Assembly (NCBI RefSeq): GCF_004569295.1
Contig: NZ_SPQC01000012.1
Span: 1-58,825 of the forward strand
Direction: 5' to 3'
Length of the DNA stretch: 58,825 nucleotides
From: Rothia nasimurium
Lineage (GTDB): Bacteria > Actinomycetota > Actinomycetes > Actinomycetales > Micrococcaceae
The notes beneath the pieces are model-generated. The model saw only the letters and a program-made list of their open reading frames with translations, did not search any database and was not told the DNA's origin. Made by a program: the position numbers and the translations under genes. Below, piece after piece: positions 51,955 through 58,311 of this stretch; positions within the stretch are counted from its first letter, which is position 1, and each line of letters begins with the position of its first letter.

Positions 51955-52296
51955 ATGTATACCCTCACCGCAGACCACGCAGCGCACCCCGCAACCCTCA
52001 GAGCAGACACCCTAGAAGACCTGCTGCCCCTCATTGAGGAATACGCTGGCCCCCACACCCCGGAATTTTCTTACCAGACCGGGCAAGGGTACATCTGGTG
52101 GGACGACCAGGAAACAGGTTTCACCGATAACGGCGGCGAGGACGCCGTAAACGTAGGTGGTGACCCCGAAGATGGAGAGTCCCCGGAATGGGTACACACC
52201 GAACCGAAGCCCGCCACCATTGACGCAGTGCGAGCATACGCCGCGTATGTGCTAGACGCCGCGCCCCGCAATATCGTTATCGAAGGTCAGGAGTAA
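51955..52296 (+). CDS. Small acidic phage protein, unknown
   Basis: A 113-residue product with MYTLTADHAAHPATLRADTL, a Trp/Tyr/Asp-rich centre (YQTGQGYIWWDDQETGFTDN) and a C-terminal helix DAVRAYAAYVLDAAPRNIVI. The start has AGGAGAATCTGAT upstream. Very acidic; such small acidic phage proteins sometimes mimic DNA, but nothing here proves it. Confidence 0.6.
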   Translation: MYTLTADHAAHPATLRADTLEDLLPLIEEYAGPHTPEFSYQTGQGYIWWDDQETGFTDNGGEDAVNVGGDPEDGESPEWVHTEPKPATIDAVRAYAAYVLDAAPRNIVIEGQE

Positions 52297-52299
52297 AAA

Positions 52300-52722
52300 A
52301 TGCGCACCATTGACGTATCAGACCAGGGAAAGCTATCCCACTCGCAGGTGTACCAGGAGTTCACCCGGCACATCAACGGGCAGGACGACCTAACCATCAT
52401 CACCCGCACCGTCCACACCACACGAGACGAACACCCCGAACCATTGAGGACTGACCGCTACGGGCTGAACTTCACGAAGATTGAAGGACAGGACGCATAC
52501 AAGGTGGCTGCCGTATGGGAACGTGACAACATGGACGGCACCGGCACCCCGTGGCAGAGCATCACAGAATGGGAGGCCCAGCACTTTGGGCGCGGCCCAG
52601 AGCCGTCACCCTCAACAATTGAGGTTCACGAATACCCCGGCGCTACCGCCTACCATTGGGCAGAGCAGTTGAAGCCACACCTTGACCTCATTGAGGCACG
52701 AGCAGGAAAGGACATGTACTAG
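52300..52722 (+). CDS. Small phage protein, unknown
   Basis: A 140-residue product that starts MRTIDVSDQGKLSHSQVYQE, has YGLNFTKIEGQDAYKVAAVW and ends QLKPHLDLIEARAGKDMY. AGGAG lies upstream. Soluble, no known motif. It is spaced 3 nt from the previous stop and 2 nt from the next start, so it is clearly part of the same operon. Confidence 0.6.
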   Translation: MRTIDVSDQGKLSHSQVYQEFTRHINGQDDLTIITRTVHTTRDEHPEPLRTDRYGLNFTKIEGQDAYKVAAVWERDNMDGTGTPWQSITEWEAQHFGRGPEPSPSTIEVHEYPGATAYHWAEQLKPHLDLIEARAGKDMY

Positions 52723-52724
52723 AC

Positions 52725-53366
52725 ATGGCACATCTCAGGCACCATAAAACTGGTGAACCAGTCAGCGCGGAATGGCTAGAAGAGTCCTTCTACCAGGGTG
52801 AAACACAGGACTACGAGGACGCCCAAGATACCCTGTTCAAGCACTACATTCTCACAGAGATGAAGCAGCACGTTGAGCGTCAAGACTACAGTAAAGAGCA
52901 CCGGGGTAAGCATGTGGCGGGCGCTATCCCAGATGTGTTCTGCGAGGACTACCCCGCGCCGCAAATACCCGGTCGTAACAACACCCCCAGCATCAGCCGT
53001 AGCCTGTGGGTGTACGGGCAAAGGTTCTTCCCCATCCACGAGGGCAGAAGATGGGCGATGTACGAGCAGGACGTCATCAGCCGTGCCGCACAAGCCATTG
53101 AGGTTTACCCCGCTTGTGAGAGCACCCAGTTTGACGGGCGGCGGGTACGCATCAGCTTTGACGCATGGGAGCAGGACGGCGAACCCCGGTTTGAGGTGGT
53201 TGTCGCAGGAAAAACAGCGACACCCTATGAGGGGCTGATGAAAGACCGTTCCGTTTCCCGCGAGCTACCCGCCGAGTTTGATGCACAGGCGGTGCTATCC
53301 CAGCTTGTTGAGCAGGTAGCGCGTGAAGCGTACAGGCTGGAACGTAGCCTACTGGCAAGTAACTAG
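52725..53366 (+). CDS. Phage protein of unknown function, last of the plus-strand operon
   Basis: The 213-residue product begins MAHLRHHKTGEPVSAEWLEE and contains SRSLWVYGQRFFPIHEGRRW, VRISFDAWEQDGEPRFEVVV and a C-terminal helix VLSQLVEQVAREAYRLERSL. No family recognised. A strong terminator follows. It has one conserved-looking Cys pair (Cys near 72 and 126). Confidence 0.6.
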   Translation: MAHLRHHKTGEPVSAEWLEESFYQGETQDYEDAQDTLFKHYILTEMKQHVERQDYSKEHRGKHVAGAIPDVFCEDYPAPQIPGRNNTPSISRSLWVYGQRFFPIHEGRRWAMYEQDVISRAAQAIEVYPACESTQFDGRRVRISFDAWEQDGEPRFEVVVAGKTATPYEGLMKDRSVSRELPAEFDAQAVLSQLVEQVAREAYRLERSLLASN

Positions 53367-53367
53367 G

Positions 53368-53404
53368 AATACCCCCACATCTCTTATTGAGGTGTGGGGG
53401 TATT
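53368..53404 (+). terminator. Terminator of the plus-strand operon
   Basis: AATACCCCCACA pairs with TGTGGGGGTATT, with inner CT/AG pairs and loop CTTATTG, then TTT. It can also work on the minus strand because of the A-rich left arm. Confidence 0.88.
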
Positions 53405-53496
53405 TTTGTTGCCCGTAGCCTGGAACCAAACCCACCCCCAGCCTGCTGAAGCAAGGGGGCAGTAAAAAACAGGCCACGGAGCAAACCAACTTTTGA

Positions 53497-53568
53497 GCCG
53501 GTGGCGGGAGTCGAACCCGCAACCAACGCTTTACAAGAGCGTTGCTCTACCATTTGAGCTACACCGGC
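53497..53568 (-). tRNA. tRNA-Thr, anticodon UGU
   Basis: A full cloverleaf of 72 nt: acceptor GCCGGTG/CACCGGC, D arm GCTC-AAATGGTA-GAGC, anticodon arm ACGCT-CTTGTAA-AGCGT with TGT at the centre, and T arm GCGGG-TTCGACT-CCCGC. CCA is not encoded. It lies between the early operon and the plus-strand island. UGU reads ACA, a codon that GC-rich hosts use little, so it may help phage translation. Confidence 0.95.
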
Positions 53569-53572
53569 AAGG

Positions 53573-53657
53573 GCGCCCACCTCCGCGCGCAGTGGGCGCA
53601 ACCCACCACTTGGTGGCGGGTCAACAATAGGCCCCTCACACACCTAGAAGAGGGGCC
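53573..53657. repeat. Three consecutive hairpins beside the tRNA
   Basis: GCGCCCAC/GTGGGCGC (53573-53599), CCACCA/TGGTGG (53603-53616) and GGCCCCTC/GAGGGGCC (53630-53657) are three perfect stems in 85 nt on the 5' side of the tRNA. They may process or terminate the leftward transcript that includes the tRNA. Confidence 0.65.
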
Positions 53658-53761
53658 ACCAATGAAACGCTGCACCCTACAACAAATGCGTGCAGCCTAA
53701 GCACCAGAGGTAAGCCCGGTGCCGGGAATGCGGTCAAAGTACCCCCGGTCAGGGGGGAAGT

Positions 53762-53866
53762 CTAAAAAGCGCCGGTGATTCTGCCGCACGTCACGCATTG
53801 ACGTGCCAGCGGGTACGGCGTCGCACCCCAGCGGTGAAAGCCCAGGGCGCACAGTAGCCTACCCAT
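53762..53866 (-). CDS. Tiny Cys-rich phage protein
   Basis: A 34-residue product, MGRLLCALGFHRWG followed by PLARQCVTCGRITGAF. The LLCxLGFHRW...CVTCGR pattern occurs in many small actinobacteriophage proteins and looks like a single zinc finger (Cys6/His11, CxxC). Its ATG lies inside the end of the preceding ORF (8-nt overlap). Shorter than usual gene-finder cut-offs. Confidence 0.55.
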   Translation of the reverse strand: MGRLLCALGFHRWGATPYPLARQCVTCGRITGAF

Positions 53867-53945
53867 GGGGAACCTGCACGGGCGGGTAGGCAGTGTAGAA
53901 CCCGTCATCTTCGATAATGTAACCGTCCTCGGTTATCTCTACCAT
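53859..53945 (-). CDS. Tiny acidic phage ORF
   Basis: The 28-residue product is MVEITEDGYIIEDDGFYTAY followed by PPVQVPHG. GGGAGGGTATCTACC before the ATG is a strong ribosome binding site. It overlaps the next tiny ORF, which supports both being translated. The function is unknown. Confidence 0.5.
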   Translation of the reverse strand: MVEITEDGYIIEDDGFYTAYPPVQVPHG

Positions 53946-53978
53946 GGTAGATACCCTCCCTTTGAGGTTTCACAGTAG

Positions 53979-54014
53979 CCCCACCCCTCGCACCCGCAGG
54001 CGCAAGGGGTGGGG
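53979..54014. terminator. GC-rich hairpin between 54068 and the tiny ORFs
   Basis: CCCCACCCCT (53979-53988) pairs perfectly with AGGGGTGGGG (54005-54014). It separates the tiny ORFs from the gene ending at 54068. Confidence 0.65.
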
Positions 54015-54067
54015 TGTACCGTGCGTTCGAGCAATCCGGCATAGCCGAAGAGCCGCAACCTTTGATT

Positions 54068-54256
54068 TTACTTCCCGGTTTCGGCAGTGAAGGAAGATTC
54101 TAAGGGGGTACTGAGTGCGTCCCAGTTGATTGACGCTTTAGGGCGTCTTTCCTTGTCTGCGCGTCGCACAGCTGTGCTTGCGGTATGGTCAGTGTACGTT
54201 GCTAGCGCATGGCGACGCTCAGCGACTTCTGGTGTCATAAATTGCTTTGGGAGCAT
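54068..54256 (-). CDS. Small phage protein, unknown
   Basis: From the ATG at 54256 the product has 62 residues: MLPKQFMTPEVAERRHALAT followed by STAVRRADKERRPKASINWD. AGAAAG lies upstream. The second Met (54238) is also possible. The open frame reaches 54364, but that part covers a terminator and a non-coding stretch. Basic and soluble; no family. Confidence 0.5.
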   Translation of the reverse strand: MLPKQFMTPEVAERRHALATYTDHTASTAVRRADKERRPKASINWDALSTPLESSFTAETGK

Positions 54257-54355
54257 TTTGTTCTTTCTGTGCAAGTAAGGCGGGGCCGGTGGAGTTTTAC
54301 CCAGCCCCGCCCCGTCGGCAAGAGAAAGTGAGAGCCTACGCAGGGTTAAACAAGA

Positions 54356-54382
54356 AAAGCCCAAACCAGACCGGTTTAGGCT
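54356..54382 (-). terminator. Terminator after the zinc-ribbon/HTH gene
   Basis: AAGCC and AAACC (54356-54366) pair with GGTTT and GGCTT (54372-54382); on the minus strand TTTTCTT follows. Confidence 0.8.
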
Positions 54383-54436
54383 TAGCTATTCACCCACGGG
54401 TAACAGCTATATCACAATCATTGCATGCAAACGGTT

Positions 54437-55162
54437 TTATGTCAAGGTTTTAATACGAGGGTTATCTTTGCACAACGCCAACACTTCATCGAGCATGGTA
54501 CAACCGTCGCTATCGCGTTTTAGCTTGCCGCGCCGCACCCATGATTGAATGGTCCTATCCGCAACCTCGTAACCACAGACAGCCAGTGCAGCGACCATCT
54601 GTGCATCTTTCAGGGGCCGTCTGCGCGCCTGCGCAAGGGCATTGTTGCGCCTATTCTCAACCAACACCGGCACCGGAGTTCTCACCCCGCACTGGGCGCA
54701 TCGAGCGCTCTGTGCAGACACGCGCCCGCGTACACTGCACCCACACGCGCACAGGCCCAGCGAGATAACTTCTTCTTTGGCGTCCACGAAGCTATAGCAC
54801 TTCTTCACCGCTTCTTCTAGGCTGGTGAAATCTTCCCACAGCCGTTCAACATCACGTGGGCGCTCTTGCACCTGGTGAAGCAACCGGACAGCTTCCGCCG
54901 GGCTATCGGCACCTATTTGCCGATACAGTGCGTACATGGATTCGTGTAAGGCCATGCGGGCCATCAGTGCACCTAAAGCAACCGCTTCGGTCTTCTCTCC
55001 GCCCCCGCCTCCTGGCTTAGCTTTGACTGATAAGCGGGCCACTTCGTCCATAATGAGCGGGTTCACCCCTGCGGCAATGGTGATGAGGTCACGCCATGCC
55101 TCAACGCATCGCCCGCACACATACACGCTCGTGCTCTCACCACAAATACGGCAATATGTCAT
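54437..55162 (-). CDS. Phage zinc-ribbon and helix-turn-helix protein
   Basis: The 241-residue protein begins with a zinc-ribbon, YCRICGESTSVYVCGRCVEA (Cys4/7/15/18), then a helical middle with DSPAEAVRLLHQVQERPRDV. A second Cys cluster follows, LCACGCSVRGRVSAQSARCA then QCG (about 138-160). A C-terminal helix-turn-helix is VAALAVCGYEVADRTIQSWV. It is likely a DNA-binding regulator of the phage and is the last gene of the long early operon, with a terminator 55 nt downstream. Confidence 0.7.
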   Translation of the reverse strand: MTYCRICGESTSVYVCGRCVEAWRDLITIAAGVNPLIMDEVARLSVKAKPGGGGGEKTEAVALGALMARMALHESMYALYRQIGADSPAEAVRLLHQVQERPRDVERLWEDFTSLEEAVKKCYSFVDAKEEVISLGLCACGCSVRGRVSAQSARCAQCGVRTPVPVLVENRRNNALAQARRRPLKDAQMVAALAVCGYEVADRTIQSWVRRGKLKRDSDGCTMLDEVLALCKDNPRIKTLT

Positions 55163-55175
55163 AGCGTCTTCTTTC

Positions 55176-55496
55176 CTATTCTTCGCCTAGCCCGTCAGGG
55201 AACCTGACATCAAACCAGTCCTTAAGCACAGGCAGCATCTCGCTAGCTTCATCAGCGCGGTACGTCTTTACCCACCGCTGCTCACCGTTGCGGAACTTCG
55301 CGGTGATCGTGACAACGGTTTTCCCCTCAGTGTTGCCAGGGGTGGTGTTTGAGATAAATCCTTTAGAGTCCCAGACTGCGCCTTCTGCTTTCTCTAGCAA
55401 CGGGTTTTCTGCTAGTAGCGCGGCGAACAGCTGGTCACCTTTGCTGGGTTCAACGCGTGATTTTAGGTTCTGCTCATTATCGGGCTGCTTGCTCAT
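55176..55496 (-). CDS. Early phage protein of unknown function
   Basis: Start at MSKQPDNEQN (55496), giving 106 residues; the frame is open to 55541 inside the preceding gene. GDQLFAALLAENPLLEKAEG, a TVVTITAKFRNGEQRWVKTY strand pair and a DWFDVRFPDG end are visible. Overlaps the preceding gene by 20 nt. No family recognised. Confidence 0.6.
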   Translation of the reverse strand: MSKQPDNEQNLKSRVEPSKGDQLFAALLAENPLLEKAEGAVWDSKGFISNTTPGNTEGKTVVTITAKFRNGEQRWVKTYRADEASEMLPVLKDWFDVRFPDGLGEE

Positions 55497-55629
55497 GTGC
55501 CTGCGCTTTCTTTTGTGCTTTCTCACGGCTAGGGGCTGCAATTTCCCAGCGGGCGCAGGTGCAGCGCGCCCACCAGAATGGGTGGTTTCTGTCGTCCCAG
55601 TGTCGGGTGATGGTGGTTTGGTGGATCAT
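55477..55629 (-). CDS. Small phage protein with two Cys, unknown
   Basis: A 50-residue product: MIHQTTITRHWDDRNHPFWW followed by ARCTCARWEIAAPSREKAQK. The start overlaps the stop of the 55626 gene as ATGA. GGTGAAAGGCGAAGA is upstream. The WxxARCTCxRWE motif is common in short actinobacteriophage proteins. Too short for many gene finders. Confidence 0.6.
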   Translation of the reverse strand: MIHQTTITRHWDDRNHPFWWARCTCARWEIAAPSREKAQKKAQAHEQAAR

Positions 55630-55856
55630 TCTTCGCCTTTCACCTTCTCGCCTATAAGCATCCTGGCGATAGTAAGCATGCCGATAATGGAGGTTGCTGA
55701 TAGCCCCTTCGTGGTCGTATACCCGACCTGCTCTTCGTCGCTGTCTTTCATGCTCACCGTTTCGAAGCAGAGCACGACACTTGATACAAGTTCGCCTTCT
55801 TTAAGGTCGATGTCATCCAGCTCGATTTCTTGCCCGTTGTTCAGGGTTAGCTTCAT
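55626..55856 (-). CDS. Small phage protein, unknown
   Basis: A 76-residue product, MKLTLNNGQEIELDDIDLKE, a beta-rich middle (VSSVVLCFETVSMKDSDEEQ) and a C-terminal helix SIIGMLTIARMLIGEKVKGE that might touch a membrane. ATGA overlap with both neighbours. No family. Confidence 0.6.
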   Translation of the reverse strand: MKLTLNNGQEIELDDIDLKEGELVSSVVLCFETVSMKDSDEEQVGYTTTKGLSATSIIGMLTIARMLIGEKVKGEE

Positions 55857-56263
55857 TGGGTTTCCTCTCGTATGGTGATGAAAACCCCCGGCCTATATCC
55901 GGGGGCTTCATATACTTTCCAGGCGGTGATGGTGGTTACGCGGGAGTCGTCGTCCCACACTTTCGCGTCACCTATTCCGTCGTTGACGGCGCGAATGAGC
56001 TTGTCCAAGTCAGGCTTCACCCAGGGGAGCCACCGGCGCACGCTCTTTGGTTTGGTGAGGTGGAATCGGTAGGTGACATGCAGAGGGCGCTCCCCTGTGT
56101 ATGCCCCGGCATGTTTGCGGGCGCGTAGGGTGACGGCTTGCCGCCAGGCTTTTAGCCGGGGGTTGTCACTGGTCAGGTGTGCACGCTTGCCCCTGACGAA
56201 GGCTTTCATGGAGCCTTGGGGTATGGGCTCACCGAGGACTTCGATGTTCAGTGGGCCAGTCAT
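55853..56263 (-). CDS. RusA-like Holliday junction resolvase
   Basis: The 136-residue protein from the ATG at 56263 (GAGAGGAAACC upstream) matches RusA endonucleases. GEPIPQGSMKAF is the N-terminal motif. KPDLDKLIRAVNDGI (Asp85, Asp87, Asp95) and VWDDDSRVTTITAWKVY (Asp104-106) are the metal-binding motifs. RusA cuts four-way junctions and may help resolve replication intermediates or debranch DNA before packaging. The longer open frame to 56461 lies within neighbouring genes. Confidence 0.9.
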   Translation of the reverse strand: MTGPLNIEVLGEPIPQGSMKAFVRGKRAHLTSDNPRLKAWRQAVTLRARKHAGAYTGERPLHVTYRFHLTKPKSVRRWLPWVKPDLDKLIRAVNDGIGDAKVWDDDSRVTTITAWKVYEAPGYRPGVFITIREETQ

Positions 56264-56445
56264 GGTTTCCTCTCGAAGTAGCCGAGCCAGGCGGCTAGTG
56301 CCTTGGCTCGGCGGGATAGGTGGATACAGGTGGCCTTGTAGGCGACGGTGGCGTGGAGGGGCAGAAACGCCGCCCCGGCCATCAGGCAGGTGATGGCAAG
56401 GGCGGCGGCGGTGAGGGTTGCCCAGACGAGCACGGCGAGGGTCAC
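56260..56445 (-). CDS. Small phage membrane protein
   Basis: A 61-residue product with two hydrophobic segments, MTLAVLVWATLTAAALAITC and LMAGAAFLPLHATVAY, and a basic C-terminus HLSRRAKALAAWLGYFERKP. ATGA overlaps both neighbours. The function is unknown; it forms a membrane-protein block with the next two genes. Confidence 0.65.
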   Translation of the reverse strand: MTLAVLVWATLTAAALAITCLMAGAAFLPLHATVAYKATCIHLSRRAKALAAWLGYFERKP

Positions 56446-56642
56446 GATAGGACGTCCTCATAGACGTACCAGACGGTGAGACCGGCAGGGACGAGCCCTA
56501 CAGGGAGCATGAGCATGTAGAGGGCGCCGACGTTGCCCCAGCCGTAGAGCCAGACCCCGAGGGCTTCGAGGGCGATGGCACAGGCGAGGAGGGTGGCGTA
56601 GACGCAGATACCGGCGAGGATTGCGAGGACTAGCTCTTTCAT
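56442..56642 (-). CDS. Small two-pass phage membrane protein
   Basis: A 66-residue product. LVLAILAGICVYATLLACAI and VGALYMLMLPVGLVPAGLTV are membrane helices, and the end VYEDVLS is acidic. ATGA overlap with both neighbours. Unknown function. Confidence 0.65.
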   Translation of the reverse strand: MKELVLAILAGICVYATLLACAIALEALGVWLYGWGNVGALYMLMLPVGLVPAGLTVWYVYEDVLS

Positions 56643-57055
56643 TCGTAAATTCCTGTTTCTGGGTTGTAGTAGGTGAGGTCGCCTTGCTGGACGCGTTGGG
56701 AGCCGTCTGGGAGTACCCAGACGATTCTGGTGACGGTGGCGGTTGAGCTAATCAGCAGGGCGTCTGTGGCGGTTCCGTGTGCGTACCAGGTGCCCTCGGT
56801 GCTGGTGGGGCCGGTTGACCACCCGGCCCTCTCTGCCCGGGGTGTGCCATTCGTGGTGATGTAGGCACCAATGACCGGTTCGCGGGAGGTGTAGTGGAAC
56901 TTCGGGGCGGGTTTTGGTTTGGGGGTTGCCCCCACCACAGGGGCAGGGGCGGGCTCGGTGGCGTCGGGTGCGGACGCCGGGGCAGTACCCGCACACCCAC
57001 CCAGTAGGAGCAGGGCGGGTAGGAGCACCCACCCGGCAGCAGGGCGTCGGGTCAT
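56639..57055 (-). CDS. Phage-encoded lipoprotein
   Basis: The 138-residue protein has a textbook lipoprotein signal: RR near the start, hydrophobic WVLLPALLLL and the lipobox LLGGC (Cys21). A Pro/Ala/Thr-rich linker follows (about 24-52). The mature domain (about 53-138) has EPVIGAYITTNGTPRAERAG and ATVTRIVWVLPDGSQRVQQG. It should be anchored outside the cell membrane. Prophage lipoproteins often block superinfection or modify surface properties; this role is a guess here. Confidence 0.75.
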   Translation of the reverse strand: MTRRPAAGWVLLPALLLLGGCAGTAPASAPDATEPAPAPVVGATPKPKPAPKFHYTSREPVIGAYITTNGTPRAERAGWSTGPTSTEGTWYAHGTATDALLISSTATVTRIVWVLPDGSQRVQQGDLTYYNPETGIYE

Positions 57056-57330
57056 GGGTGGGTTTCCTTTCGTAGGCGGTGGTTGAGCTCGATGATGTTG
57101 CGGGCTACATCGGGGGTGAAGAAATCACGGTGCCCGCACTCAGGGCAGCAGGCCGTCCAGCCCTGCCTGGTGGTGGGTGTGGGCTGGGCGTAAAGCGAGT
57201 CACAGACATCGCAGTACGACTTATCGCAGATTTGGCAGATTTTCAGCGCCGAGCCCTCATAGCCGGGAGCCACTACGCTGTTGTCGCATTCGATACCGCA
57301 CTGGGCGCATGTGAACCAAGACCTGCTCAT
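57052..57330 (-). CDS. Small phage zinc-ribbon protein
   Basis: A 92-residue product with three or four CxxC pairs: FTCAQCGIECDN, ICQICDKSYCDVCDS and ACCPECGHRDF. The spacing suggests two zinc sites. The ATG overlaps the upstream stop as ATGA and its own stop overlaps the lipoprotein start. A nucleic-acid role is possible but unproven. Confidence 0.7.
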   Translation of the reverse strand: MSRSWFTCAQCGIECDNSVVAPGYEGSALKICQICDKSYCDVCDSLYAQPTPTTRQGWTACCPECGHRDFFTPDVARNIIELNHRLRKETHP

Positions 57331-57986
57331 GCGTCCTCCTTGGGGGTCTGGAAGGTGCCGGTGCCGTAGACCTCGACCACTTCAATCTCGGTAGGGTCGC
57401 ATGACTCGCCCCATGTCATGTGATAAGCGTTTTTCTCGCCCTCGTGGTCAATGAATACAAAGTAAGTGGCGATTCTTGACGCGTACATACCCTTGAAGCA
57501 GGTTCCGGGTTCTAGCTGGTCGGCTGTTTGCTTGCGTAGGGGCAGGTCACCCTTGACCCAGAGGGCCCAGCCAGCGGTGTTCTGCCAGGCCAGTTCAAAG
57601 GCCCATTCCCAGACGATAGATTCTCGGGTGTTCCAGCCGTGGAGCGTATTGGCAGGTTCCGGCTGGTCACGCTTCATCGTGTAGGTGAGGGTGCCGATCT
57701 CGGGGTGGAAGCACTTGGCTTCTACGCCGTCGAGGGCGTCCCAGTCGATACGCTCCCCTGCCTTGATAGCCTCGGTGAGGTTAGAGAAGCCGGTGAGGTT
57801 GTCTTTGTGGTGTTTTCCGCGCTCAAAGCCTGCGTCGTAGGCTTTGTCGAGGTCTTGGCAAGTGGTACCGGAGCGGAGTGTGCCAAGGGTGTAGGCTTTT
57901 TCGACCATGCGGCGTTTTTTGGGTGAGGTGATGGTTGCGCCGGTTTCGGTTGTGTAGATTTCTTCGGGGTAGGAATTGCGGGTCAT
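57327..57986 (-). CDS. Early phage protein of unknown function
   Basis: From the ATG at 57986 (MTRNSYPEEIYTTETGATIT) the product has 219 residues; a GTG at 58004 is also possible. It contains AYDAGFERGKHHKDNL, RIDWDALDGVEAKCFHPEIG, and near the C-terminus ATYFVFIDHEGEKNAYHMTW. Soluble. No family recognised. The early operon continues from it without gaps. Confidence 0.6.
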   Translation of the reverse strand: MTRNSYPEEIYTTETGATITSPKKRRMVEKAYTLGTLRSGTTCQDLDKAYDAGFERGKHHKDNLTGFSNLTEAIKAGERIDWDALDGVEAKCFHPEIGTLTYTMKRDQPEPANTLHGWNTRESIVWEWAFELAWQNTAGWALWVKGDLPLRKQTADQLEPGTCFKGMYASRIATYFVFIDHEGEKNAYHMTWGESCDPTEIEVVEVYGTGTFQTPKEDA

Positions 57987-58016
57987 CGGGGTTTCTTCTT
58001 TCACTTGGGTGTAATG

Positions 58017-58045
58017 AGGCCCCGGCGTGGTGTGCGCCGGGGCCT
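58017..58045. terminator. Perfect 11-bp hairpin between early genes
   Basis: AGGCCCCGGCG (58017-58027) pairs with CGCCGGGGCCT (58035-58045). No T-run. It separates the membrane gene at 58070 from the coupled operon below. Confidence 0.65.
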
Positions 58046-58069
58046 GGGGAATGGTGGGTTAGAGCAGCG

Positions 58070-58297
58070 CTATATCTTGCGATTCTTCGTAAACGGGGCG
58101 GCAAAAATCTTCACCAGCGAAACCAGCGTGACGTACACAATCACCACCGGCCACACCAGACAAGCGCAGCCAAACGAGTTGGCTAACTTCGCGTCCCGGG
58201 CCGCCCCTTTCTTTCTCAGCGCCTCATAAGCAAGGGCAAACGCGATGAACCATACGAGTGCTACCGCGAAGTACGCGATGATAAGCCACAGATACAT
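58070..58297 (-). CDS. Small two-pass phage membrane protein
   Basis: A 75-residue product with two membrane helices, YLWLIIAYFAVALVWFIAFA and CLVWPVVIVYVTLVSLVKIF, joined by a basic loop (EALRKKGAARDAKLANSFGC). The C-terminus is basic (FTKNRKI). No family; it lies between ssb and the coupled early operon. Confidence 0.65.
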   Translation of the reverse strand: MYLWLIIAYFAVALVWFIAFALAYEALRKKGAARDAKLANSFGCACLVWPVVIVYVTLVSLVKIFAAPFTKNRKI

Positions 58298-58311
58298 GAG
58301 GGTTCACCTTC

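Noticed and set aside
55853-56461. 202-residue version of the RusA protein
   Set aside because: The extra N-terminus is Arg/Pro-rich and overlaps two membrane genes; the ATG at 56263 has GAGAGGA upstream and an ATGA overlap.
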